A stretch of DNA of 27,435 nt, taken from Cyclostephanos tholiformis. Its lineage: Eukaryota; Bacillariophyta; Thalassiosirophyceae; Thalassiosirales; Thalassiosiraceae. Of the stretch, positions 9,523 to 18,451 are shown one piece after another. Below the pieces are notes generated by a model. That model saw only the letters and a program-made list of their open reading frames with translations, did no database searches and had not been told where the DNA came from. Position numbers and translations under genes: made by a program. The first letter of the stretch is position 1. The number at the start of each line of letters is the position of its first letter. The stretch spans positions 1-27,435 of the forward strand of contig JALLPB010000055.1 of NCBI GenBank assembly GCA_036939975.1, in the 5' to 3' direction.

Positions 9523-12137
9523 CTACATGCCGAAAAGGACGATCGCGGCCTGGACTAACCCCAAGAAGAAAATTGTGCTATCGCTCGGCATGATCGACGA
9601 CGAATTCGATCTCTCTCGATCTTGTTCGCACGCATCGACCCCCTCGGCCTGACCGATGTACTCACAATCCCAACCCAATTCATCGAATGTCTCATAGAAG
9701 GCGTTGGCCACGGCCTGCGGACCCTCGACGACAGGGGTGGTGCCGTCCACGATGATCATATTCCTCTCGATCACCGACGCGTCGTCCGGATGGTACTTCT
9801 GCACAATCGGTAATACCGACAGTGCCATGGCCTGACCGATGACCACGTTCACGTCCGTAATCGACGTGTCCTGATTGCGTATCGCGAACCATATCGTGCT
9901 CTGGACCAACGGGAGCAAGAAAAGGTGCAATACCCGACTGAAAGTCTTGTCGAAGTTATCGCAATCACCCCTGTCGAGTTCAGACTGTCCCGCGAATAGC
10001 AGGTCCACCATCTCCTCGTTGATTATCGCTGTGTACTCGTCGGTCTGGGTGTTGAAATTGCGTGCGCGGTTCGCGGCGAGGCTCCACATCATCAACCCGT
10101 CGTCGATCTGGTCGTTCCGAAGTATGCCCACCATCGAACCTATGTAAAGCGCCGCGAATGCGTCGTAGTACAACGTGGGCCTCAAGTCGTTCTCGGGATC
10201 ACGACATACCCTCAGCGAGAGGCCGAGCAGGCCCATCATGAACTCAGGCACGACGTTGCGTTGGATCAGCGAGACGAGGTACGCGCTCCGCTGTTCCATC
10301 GACATTCCTGTGGCAATGCCCGTACCGTTGAACATGGCCATGATCGTCTCGTCGGATCGCATCGACGCGTTGACGTATACCTTGGGTTCTTGATTGAAGT
10401 ACGATACGTAATCGTCGTAATACGGGGACCACTTCCTATTATCGACAGATGATACCATGTCCCGCAATGAAGTATCCGAGAAGACGGCGCCGGTTTCGTC
10501 GAGGGCCGTTGCCTTGCCGTATTGGTAATATAGCTGAGCCATCATGTGGTTCGTATTCGACGGGAACTTGAGTAGTATGGTTATCGCGTGGATGTCCAAG
10601 TCCACCTTCGACAGCTTTGGAATGGGGGGGGAGGGGAGGTAAATGAATGGCATAATCGAAGGGGATAAGAAGAAAATATTCGAGGGATTTGTGTTTTGTT
10701 TTTTTTCGTCAAACGAGCGAAACCACATACCGTCCTAACGTCCTCTTTTGGCACAAAGCTGGCCAGGGGATGATTCGCCTCGTAGTTCGCGCACTCGGCA
10801 ATCGTCACCTCGTCATTATCGTCCCTGTACGCGCCTATATCGGCGCACGTAATCCCCAAACAATCGTACGAAAGCTGCAACAATTCCAATATTCTCGGAA
10901 AGTCGTCCCTATCGTACGTCTTGTCCAGTAAATACTCCTTCAATTTCCAGTGTATCGATGGCCTGCATTGGGATAATTGAGGTATCAACGCGAGGCTGTA
11001 CATCCGTACCTTATCGGCCTGATCCTTGGTAGTATCACCATCCTGCTTCATCGAGTGAATTAGCATTTGATACAACGGGACGTACATCGACGATAGTATC
11101 TGATTGACCAACTTCCACAACGACATCACCTGATCGTCGCGGGTGCAATATTCGTCCCCCGACAGCAGTCTCTGCACCTCCTGATATCTCAACTTGACGT
11201 CGACGTTCGCGTACGCCTCGCCCTCGTACGCGTCCACGGTCCCGAAACGATCCCCCCCCGCCTGCGCCAGCTCGTACAGCATGTCGCCATCCCAATCGGG
11301 CGCGAGCGTTTGATCGGCGCCGATGTACAGGGCTATGAACTCGTCGAACGCCTTGCGCGGATCTAGGTGCGAATCGTACCCGGTGCCATTCCCGGCGGTC
11401 GCGTACCCCCCCCTCCTCGATACGCAATCGAGCAATCCCTTCCATAGCAGGTGCGTGGCGTACATGCCGACGACTAGGACGGTCGATGCCTGTGCTCCCA
11501 GCGTGCCCGCGGTATCCGGATCGTTCAGCACGTTCACGATGTACTCGTCCGCATACGCCCCCCTCGTGCCCAGTGCCACGTCGATGTCCTCCCCCGCATC
11601 GCCCAAACCGAGGACGTGGAATAGGTACGACGGATCCTCCCCGTAAGTAGGACGGCCGGCCCTCGCCAACCTCTGCAGGCTCAGTAAATCGTCCAATACC
11701 TGACCGTATACGTCGTATTGTACGCTGTTCTTCCCGTACTTGTATATGCGTCGAGCGTCGACGTAATTGTTCGAATTGATCGCATCGGCCATGTCGCGCA
11801 CGTCGTGCGATAGGAGGGAGATGGACGTGACGTCGGTGAGGGTGGTTATTCCCACGGCGAAATCGGTAGCCTGGACCATGAATACGGGGGGGGGGCGTTG
11901 TCGATTTTGGATCGACGATGGAAATAGGAGGAAGAGGAGGGACGGGAATAGTAGGAGGACGGGGAGTGGGGGGGGGGAGGGACGACGATGCCGCGATCGG
12001 ACGGTGGCGGCGGTGGCGGCGGTGGTTCCGCCGTCGCCTCCGCGCCGGATACCACGACCGAAATGATGATGGCGGTGCGACGATGACATCCGACCACGAC
12101 CGAGGCGGGGGACGTTCGGGCGGTGATCATCGGCCAT
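9523..12137 (-). CDS. FEA1/H43-like protein with two tandem domains, 2 exons
   Basis: Exon 1 is 12137-10731 and exon 2 is 10614-9523. The 116-nt intron starts GTATGT and ends AAAG, and the joined product is 832 residues. A hydrophobic segment at about residues 53-73 (PVLLLFPSLLFLLFP) is a signal peptide with a long basic lead, or a signal anchor. The last 19 residues (IFFLGLVQAAIVLFGM) are hydrophobic, as in an anchored or GPI-processed protein. Two related domains follow each other. Paired landmarks are IYKYGKNS / LYYQYGKAT, AFDEFIALYIGA / YDAFAALYIGS, LYELAQAGGDRF / MWSLAANRARNF, VPLYQML / LPLVQST, and LGITCADIGA / LGWDCEYIGQ. This layout resembles FEA1/H43, secreted low-iron or high-CO2 proteins of algae that share a domain with phytotransferrin. 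That family call is from recalled pattern, not a search. A role in surface iron acquisition would be inference. Confidence 0.65.
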
Positions 12138-12340
12138 TTGTATTCTTCAGTCTCTATTGTCTGTGGGGGGGACTGTGGTGCTATGCTTTGTCTATTGCTC
12201 TTTGCTCTTTGTGGGGTCTTGGACAAGAAGACAACGAGAGAGTACCATAGTAGAGGAATTATCATTAAGATAACAATTTGACTGTTCTTATTTCCGCCGC
12301 TGTCGATTTCAATCACCATTCTAGGTAGGGACTCCCAATC

Positions 12341-12466
12341 ATGAAAATTGCAAACGCATGTGATATTTGCAAACGTCCACGTAGGAACAAAATTATGAAA
12401 TGTGAAAATTGCAAACGCCATGTGAAAATTACTTACACACATCATGTGAGAATTGCAAAAGGGCAC
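12341..12466. repeat. Degenerate short tandem repeats, core (A)TGTGAAAATTGCAAACG
   Basis: The core AAATTGCAAACG or a close variant appears about five times in 125 nt, spaced irregularly: ATGAAAATTGCAAACG, ATGTGATATTTGCAAACG, ATGTGAAAATTGCAAACG, ATGTGAAAATTACTTACA and ATGTGAGAATTGCAAAAG. It lies about 200 nt upstream of the FEA1-like start codon, so repeated factor binding is possible but unproven. Confidence 0.65.
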
Positions 12467-13638
12467 ATTAATGTCCCATCAAGTGTGAGTTGTTCGTTAC
12501 TAAAAATCAGTGACAAAACACGTAAAATGTTACAATTCCAGTAGTCTTGATTAACCAGCCTCTTTTTTGCCTCCCTTCGTTGAGACTTGCGATCTCATAC
12601 GAATTCCATCGTTGAGTTTCCACGTGAAGTACGTAGTTTAGTTAGGTTGGTTCGGAGGTGAAGAATGAGCAGCTCTTATGATTTTTGTGGGAGTGTTGAA
12701 TGAACTCAATTGTATGATAATACTAGTTGCAGTAGTGTAGAGAAATCGTTTGTAGAAAAAATAATATGATGTGTGTGAATCGTAAGCTTTCGTTGTGCCG
12801 GCCTACCTCACTACCTCTAATCATAATATAAAAAAATAATACACACAACATAACACATCACACCGTCTCCCTTAAACATCATGAGTATCATGTGTTGAAA
12901 ATCGTTTATCTCGACCCCGTGCGCGTCTTAAATTTGCGTTTTCGACAAAAGGCGAGATGGGCGCGGGGGGTGGGTGGGGGAGGGGAGAGATGGACTCTAA
13001 GTGATATCGTCACGTTTTTTCGCCGCAGGTGCGTTTTATTTTTCTTTCATTTGTGAGACGAGGGGACCGGAGGGTCAGCGATCCCTCGCGAATGCGTTTG
13101 GTTCATCTTTTTTTTCTTTTCTTCCAAAGCCGTTCTGGTGACGACCGCGTGTGCGCAATGAGGAATTCATGTCATATTGATTATATAAGTGAGAACGATT
13201 CGAAAAAAAAAAAAGAATAGCTGATTATTCCAATCCGAGCACACACGCGTCATATTTCGTATGTTTGTCTGTTCCGATATTCATGATAAATACATTCGCG
13301 CGCGATGAGGACAAAACACACACTTGATTTAGGATATATGAGAAGGACTCGAATTCTTCCTCGTGATTACGCAAATATACAATCCTACTCTGAGAGGCGC
13401 TTATATGGAATGTATCATCTCCCGGGTTTGATGCCTGCTGTGCGTGGGGCGAAGCGATGATGTCTTTTATATCTCATTAATTCTGATCGGACTGAAGACT
13501 TATCAACATTTACCTGAGCTTCCCCCCTCGCTGATCTTTTATGCCTTGTCTTACTAACCAATGTACGTGATTTCTCTTCTTCTGCATTTTCCGCGCGTTT
13601 GTTGGGTAGAATGCAATGCCTGTCCCCGTCTTCCAGGT

Positions 13639-13660
13639 AATATATATATATATATATATA
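13639..13660. repeat. (TA)n microsatellite
   Basis: About eleven TA units run without interruption. The flanks show no coding capacity; a minus-strand ORF that starts in the tract translates it as alternating Tyr-Ile and is rejected. Confidence 0.95.
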
Positions 13661-13855
13661 CATTTGGCGGACATTTAACTAATTGCACTTTATTACTGCC
13701 GGAGAGTACTCATATTGTGGTTATAACGCGTGGTACCAGACCTTATCCTCGAGATAACTACTACCCATGCCAAATGATGATGCAGCCTCTTTTTTTCGCC
13801 GTGTGATGTGCAGGCCTCGTTAACCACAGGACCCAAATACATCGGTATCCTATGG

Positions 13856-14887
13856 TCATGAGGTTGTAGAAGTACGCGTAAAAGAGAGTGTGTAATCATT
13901 CAGCGAAACGGCTCTATTCCTCGCCTCAAAGTATAACTGATCTGCCTGCGGATTGAGATACCCTGCCAAACGCAATCTGCCCTCTACCCTATCGTTACCG
14001 ATACGTTTCAATGAGTAGATGGCCTCCGTATCGGTTGTCACCGGCGGGGCCGTATTCTGATTGGTCAATGCGAATATCGACCTGTCGAACTCGTACCCGG
14101 ACCACACGATATCGTCGCCCCCAACCGTCGGATCCTGTCCGTGGGATATCACGAACGTCTTCTGGGCGGCCGGGCCCTTGAAGTACACGATCGTCGTCAT
14201 TAACGGATCCGACGCCGACCCCCCGGACGCGAGGACCGATGCTCGGTTGCTCTCGCGTACGTCGGCGTAGACCACGCTCGCAACGACGCTCCTACCTGCG
14301 AAGGAGTCGAGGCGATTCCTCCAATTGTACGCCCTGTCTTCGACCACGCCGAGGTTCGTCCTTACGTATCTGAGTTTCAACCTCACCGGCTCGTTCAATC
14401 TCCTGGTTTGTTCGTTCATGGTTTTCTCCGCGATCTCGATCGATCCCATCGGCCCTCCCACGAACTTAATCCCCAGGGGAGCGCTGGCCGAAACTAGCGT
14501 CTGCGTCACGTCCCACTCGCCCTCCATCCACTGCGGGAAGTAGAGATTTTCGTGACCAGTATTCTTCGTTCCGGCAGTTATGGAAGGAGACGTCAGTATA
14601 TCAGAATCGAACCGATCGGCTATGAAAGATGTAGACGATGAAGACGACGACGGAGTCGACGATGTTATCGCACTTGCTACCGATTGGGTTTTAGATGCTC
14701 CAAAATTTACGATGGCCGCGATAGATGCCGAAGTTGTTGTTGTTGAGATGCGCCGCGCAAATTGACGACGACTAAATGCAGTATTAAAATTGTTGTGTCT
14801 TATGTTTAATGCCAATGTCTGACGATTGATTAGGCTTAGTAGGCCGAGCAAGGTCCAGAGATTGGCGAGGCGAGTTGACCCAACCAT
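13856..14887 (-). CDS. DUF6816-type plastid protein, probably thylakoid-lumen targeted
   Basis: A single exon encodes 343 residues. Residues 1-26 form a signal peptide (WTLLGLLSLI core) for entry into the complex plastid. Residues 27-50 are basic and hydroxylated with no acidic residue, like a transit peptide. A twin-arginine motif SRRQFARR (39-46) is followed by a weakly hydrophobic stretch (SASIAAIVNFGAS) and VASA at 70-73, a typical lumenal cleavage site. The mature part opens with LYFPQWMEGEWDVTQTL (about 114-130), the signature I associate with DUF6816 proteins of cyanobacteria and plastids. It continues as a beta-rich domain with AIYSLKRIG and VEGRLRLAGYL near the end. Biochemical function is unknown in the family. 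Domain name is from memory. Confidence 0.8.
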   Translation of the reverse strand: MVGSTRLANLWTLLGLLSLINRQTLALNIRHNNFNTAFSRRQFARRISTTTTSASIAAIVNFGASKTQSVASAITSSTPSSSSSSTSFIADRFDSDILTSPSITAGTKNTGHENLYFPQWMEGEWDVTQTLVSASAPLGIKFVGGPMGSIEIAEKTMNEQTRRLNEPVRLKLRYVRTNLGVVEDRAYNWRNRLDSFAGRSVVASVVYADVRESNRASVLASGGSASDPLMTTIVYFKGPAAQKTFVISHGQDPTVGGDDIVWSGYEFDRSIFALTNQNTAPPVTTDTEAIYSLKRIGNDRVEGRLRLAGYLNPQADQLYFEARNRAVSLNDYTLSFTRTSTTS

Positions 14888-15423
14888 ACTTCATGCTATC
14901 TCAGGGCGGATGGCGACGGAAGAGTGACGAAGTGACGAATTTGGAGGTGAGGGAGATAGAGGAGGAGAATAGGTAGGTAGGTACTAGGTTCGGTTCAGAG
15001 ATTTCGGCGGGAAAAATACCTACGGTATGATGTGCAAGCTAAGAAGGCAAAAATGATCAACATCAAGGGAATCATCTATCTAGGAGGGACAAAGCATAGT
15101 CAACTTTTTCATCATACACTCTTGCCTCCTCATCAAACCAGATCTTCTTCTTGTTCCTATCTTTGTTATATCTATGCAAATCTAAAACAAAAAGTAGCAT
15201 TGGGTTGTCAGAGTTGCACACCTGCCTCGTGATGAATGGATTGTGGGACGAATGAAACATGCCATCCTCGATTTCAGATCAATCCCAAACCCTTAGGACA
15301 ACATAAACAGTCAATATCGTTCTATGCCGCAAGAAGTGACACATGGCTCGCGGGATCATTGCAACATGCCCTATCTGATCTTTGCTCTATCCCATACACT
15401 TCAAAATAAACAGTTATTCCTAT
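14888..15423. other. Intergenic region, upstream of DUF6816 gene and downstream of RRM gene
   Basis: The left part (14888-15000) is purine-rich and should hold the promoter of the DUF6816 gene. The rest is AT-rich. A minus-strand frame at 15260-15072 ends in a protein-like stretch (FDEEARVYDEKVDY) and contains a possible 50-nt GT...AG intron, but no complete upstream exon was found. Confidence 0.4.
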
Positions 15424-16250
15424 CTATGCCGCCAGACGAGTCGCTCGAGAGTTCTTCCTCTGCTGATTCTTATATCTGCCCCTAGTCTTCCTCTTCTCCA
15501 TCCGTGCCATGCGTTGTTCTCTCTCGTGACCGTACTTATCTCCCTCATTTACTCCGCCACTGCTGGTCGAAGCGTTCGGCGTGGCACGACGCATTGTATT
15601 TAGCTCTCCCTTTCGTTGACGTTTGATGGGACCGACGGCGTAGTCGACAATCTTTTGAGGCGCGCGGATACGGCCGTGAATTTCATGATCCCTGATGGCT
15701 TCGACCTTGAGGCGCTTGCCTTGAAATTCGTATCCGTGGAGGAGAGACATTGCCGTCTGGTACCCAAAAGGAATGGGAGTTGAATGGGAATTTAACATAA
15801 TTGACGCGTTCATGCAATAGAAGATTAGGCGCAACCCTTGCTCACCTCCTTTTCCTCCTCGCTGCGAAAGGTAACAAAGCCGTACTTCATGCTCTCGTAA
15901 TTCGGCTTACGCGCGACGCACGCCGGGACGAACTTCAGACTGCTCGCCTTCTGAAAGAGCTCCGATAGCATCTCGTCGGTGACGAATTCGCACAGGTTCC
16001 CAACCCACAAGGTCGTGCTCATCATGCTATCGGGAAGCTCGACCATTTCGTACCGTGCGCCGCCGATCATCAGTTCCACGGAGTCACGATTCTCGAACGC
16101 GTCCCAATTGCTGTAAGCCAATGTGGTGGTTGGACGACAGGACCTCGTCGCGACCGATTGCAAACACGTGGTGTGAAATCCCAACGAGGGCGTGAGAAAT
16201 GCTGCCAAGACGCCGACAAACGGGAGAGATAGTGATGATAGGATCATCAT
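15424..16250 (-). CDS. Plastid-targeted RRM RNA-binding protein, 2 exons
   Basis: Exon 1 is 16250-15846 and exon 2 is 15756-15424. The 89-nt intron begins GTGAGC and ends ACCAG, giving 245 residues. Residues 1-24 are a hydrophobic signal peptide (LPFVGVLAAFLTPSLG) followed by F25 at the predicted cleavage point. That matches the aromatic +1 residue of diatom plastid presequences. A basic, Ser/Thr-rich transit region follows. One RRM starts near 79, with RNP2 LWVGNL (81-86) and RNP1 KYGFVTFR (122-129). The intron interrupts the RRM after EEEKE, and TAMSLLHGYEFQGKRLKV completes the fold. The C-terminus is highly basic (MEKRKTRGRYKNQQRKN) and probably binds RNA non-specifically. A role in plastid RNA processing or stability is inferred from targeting plus the domain. 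Confidence 0.85.
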
Positions 16251-16528
16251 GCTTCAGTTTTCCTAATTTGTGAGACCTCGAGAGAGAATGTTTTTAGTAA
16301 TATCCGCGCCAAGTTTAATTCAACTTGCCATCTTAAACGTTCGAATCTTGCTTCCTTCAGAGAGGAATCTAAAGAATAAATCCGAGTCTCACGGCGTAGT
16401 GAGAAGTGAAGAGAATATGCAACGACAATAATACCTAGAATACAGCTGGAACAAAGACACACTGGCCCACCGCTCGAGAACTTCCGAACGTTGCCTGCCA
16501 ACCAACTCTCGTGTGGTGATATTGGCAT
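16247..16528 (-). CDS. Small single-span membrane protein, overlaps start of RRM gene
   Basis: A 93-residue ORF starts with ATG at 16528. Residues about 24-44 (LCSSCILGIIVVAYSLHF) form one membrane span after a short Ser/Gly-rich lead. A charged amphipathic helix follows (SLKEARFERLRWQVELN), with a Leu/Lys-rich end. Its TGA overlaps the ATGATG of the RRM gene in a different frame (GCATGATG), so on a shared transcript it would be an upstream ORF. Composition is protein-like, unlike most shadows in this window. No family is recognised. It could be the start of a longer spliced gene, a translated upstream ORF, or chance. Confidence 0.35.
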   Translation of the reverse strand: MPISPHESWLAGNVRKFSSGGPVCLCSSCILGIIVVAYSLHFSLRRETRIYSLDSSLKEARFERLRWQVELNLARILLKTFSLEVSQIRKTEA

Positions 16529-16672
16529 GTTGTTGTCCGGCTGGCATTGGCGCCGGAGGTTTTTTTTGTTCTCTTCCTCGCCTCATCCAACCGACTGATG
16601 ACGTCAACATTTCTGATCCAGCTGACCGATTCGTAGCTGGCGGCCGAACAAAATTCTTGGGGCGTGCCATAC

Positions 16673-16980
16673 TACAGTGCCCAGTACAATTGTCCCGAGG
16701 CAAAAATCTAGATGTATGCCTTCGTACTGTTCCTATAGTAGGTCGCAACGAGAAGTTAGGCTTCCTATTCTTCCTCCTAACTTCTCGTAGTGACCTACGA
16801 TAGGAACAGTACTCAGGCAAAAATCTATATTTTTGCTTTTGTACTATTCCTTCAGTAGACTCTAACAAGAAGTGAGGAGGAAGAAGAGGCGGCATATCTT
16901 CTCGTATAGGTCTACAATAGGAATAGTACAAAAGCAAATATCTACATTTTTGCCTCGGGACAATTGTACTGGGCACTGTA
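16673..16980. mobile_element. 308-bp palindromic MITE-like element, TA-flanked
   Basis: The first 35 nt (TACAGTGCCCAGTACAATTG onward, to 16707) are repeated exactly in inverted orientation at the right end (16946-16980), and similarity continues inward with mismatches. Ends read TA-CAGTGCCC...GGGCACTG-TA, which fits a TA target duplication and a CAGT terminus as in the Tc1/mariner/pogo superfamily. Inside are two related hairpins, about 16720-16813 and 16836-16940. Each has arms of the type GTACTGTTCCTA...TAGGAACAGTAC separated by a purine-rich centre. No transposase is encoded, so it is non-autonomous. Its left end sits 3 nt from an ATG on the minus strand (16670) that opens a 93-codon frame in the flank. 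Confidence 0.8.
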
Positions 16981-17238
16981 CCGTAGAATACGCGGCGCGA
17001 CTATCACGCTGCTGTACGAATTGTGAGAAATCTGTATGTAGGGCAGGGCCGATCTTCTCGATTCGTCACTTATTCCTACGTTTATGGGCTGTTTGAGTGC
17101 CATAGTCATCTTCCTATGTTTAAGACGATTCCAACGGTATGTCAAATGCCTGGGGTGCCTTGATTTTTGGCACACTTACCAGGTGCATTATATTAAAAAA
17201 CAGCCGCTAATTAATTAGCAGATATCTTCCATCGTGCG

Positions 17239-17496
17239 ATGGCCCCTTCGGAGATGATTGGCTGGGAGTGTGGTGCGTGTACCTTCACCAACAAAGACTG
17301 CACACGCCAGGACTGCCAGATGTGCATGTCCGAGCGCCCCGAGCAATATGCCATTGTTGTGGGCGCTAGCAGGTCTGCCTCAGCCCATATGATGACCGTC
17401 GATAGTCGTGAGCAGGTGTGTCTTGCCGCTACTAGCGGCGATGCGCCTGCTAGTGGTGGCGCTTCTGCTGCTGGGGATGTTGGTGATGTGTTTTAA
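17239..17496 (+). CDS. RanBP2-type zinc-finger small protein
   Basis: An 85-residue ORF begins with ATG at 17239. It carries one RanBP2-like finger: W9, C11, C14, N18, C26 and C29 (GWECGACTFTN then CQMC), with one extra residue in the N-to-C spacing against the usual pattern. Such fingers bind ssRNA or ubiquitin. The tail is Ala/Gly/Ser-rich. Coding potential continues past the stop in other frames, so this may be the intact head of a larger decayed protein, described next. Confidence 0.5.
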   Translation: MAPSEMIGWECGACTFTNKDCTRQDCQMCMSERPEQYAIVVGASRSASAHMMTVDSREQVCLAATSGDAPASGGASAAGDVGDVF

Positions 17497-17943
17497 TGGG
17501 GACTGTCATCATGTCCCCCCTCCTGATTGCGTGGCGCGGTGCACGTTTGCTAGGCGGCTGGTCGGCACGCTCATCGATGTTGTTGGCACAAACGCCAATG
17601 ACCGTGGTTGGGTGTGCTCCCAACACTCTTGCTGTGGCACACAGGTGACAGAATGAGTGATGGTTGCATTCTCTCATGAGCGGCTCGTGTCCCGCAAAGG
17701 CGTGAGGAGGACGTCATCACCACCATCTATCTCTGCGAGCATGGCTTACTCACGTGTAAGGTGGGCTTTTTGCCCGCCCACCTAAATTGTCACGCACGCG
17801 AGTACAATGGGCTCGTTGCACGTGTGATTGCAGTCTACACCGACCGCTGCACAAATGTTGTGAAGTGCCAGAAATTCTGGTGCAACAAGGGGTGCTGCGC
17901 AGCAAGGATTGTGGGGGAGATTGGTGCCGCAGCGTACAAGTGA
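17460..17943 (+). pseudogene. Decayed Cys-rich reading frames downstream of the zinc finger
   Basis: After the zinc-finger stop, a second frame reads NGDCHHVPPPDCVARC, TFARRLVGTLIDVVG and WVCSQHSCCGT to a TGA at 17656, and continues past it as AFSHERLVSRKGV. A third frame then reads EEDVITTIYLCEHG, FLPAHLNCHAREYNG and KCQKFWCNKGCC to the TGA at 17943. The Cys/His spacing is regular and protein-like in each part, yet no single frame spans them and no GT-AG intron joins them. A degraded multi-Cys protein or expressed repeat family member is likely. Confidence 0.4.
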
Positions 17944-18065
17944 TTCATTTTAATTATTTCTTCATGTATTAAATGTTGATTAAAAGATAATTAGTATTAT
18001 TTAATTACATTTACACGATGAAAACGTAGACTTAATATGCACTTAATATTCCCTCCCCGTTGCAG

Positions 18066-18259
18066 CTAATCCAAAAAATAGGAGAAGCCCGTCTTACGCC
18101 ACGCATTGCAGATTGTCGCCGTAGTGATGTTTTGCTCGGCGGCAAGAATCCACTCGATGACATGGCGATTAACTTCATCGTGTTTCGTGTTGGAGGAGGA
18201 TGGTTCAGGTGAATTGTGAGCTCTTGTGTTTTGTGTCACGCAGCAAAGGAGAGACGGGG
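18066..18259 (-). pseudogene. pogo/Tigger-like DDE transposase C-terminal remnant
   Basis: On the minus strand, a frame ending in TAG at 18068-18066 reads HDEVNRHVIEWILAAEQNI then TTATICNAWRKTGFSYFLD. In pogo/Tigger (DDE_1) transposases the region after the catalytic core has a helix of this kind ending in (T/N)I.NCW+.aGF, so this looks like the tail of such an enzyme. Upstream the frame becomes Ser/Pro-rich and no catalytic DDE residues are found, so it is a fragment. It is 1.1 kb from the TA-flanked MITE, which could be mobilised by the same class. Confidence 0.45.
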
Positions 18260-18451
18260 ACTCTCCGTAGACTACCCTCGCAGGAAATCGACTCGGAAAG
18301 AGGCGCCAAGGAGACCCTGCGCCAAAAAAATCGGAAAAACATCGATGCAGGAACTATACTAGCAAAAAAAATAGACAAATTTCAAGATACTTGCGCGAAT
18401 CCATGTCGCGGGCAGTTCGGCCCTCCGTGTGTTCTACGGTAATTTGTTTTG

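Larger units (their letters stand above)
12138..13855. other. Gene-poor region upstream of FEA1-like gene
   Basis: This 1.7-kb stretch holds no supported gene. The FEA1-like promoter should lie at its left end. It contains the 12341-12466 repeat cluster and the TA microsatellite, listed separately. ORFs of 60 to 80 codons are low complexity and lack splice partners. I saw no tRNA or rRNA. Confidence 0.5.

Noticed and set aside
13415..13663. Minus ORF of 82 codons
   Set aside because: It starts inside the TA microsatellite, has no motif, and no splice partner.
15072..15260. Minus ORF with a protein-like C-terminus
   Set aside because: Possible last exon, but no upstream exon could be joined; too weak to call as a gene.
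16389..16976. Minus ORF of 195 codons
   Set aside because: Half is a translation of the hairpin MITE; the rest overlaps the better 93-codon ORF in another frame.
18200..18442. Plus ORF of 80 codons
   Set aside because: Partly antisense to the transposase remnant, no motif.
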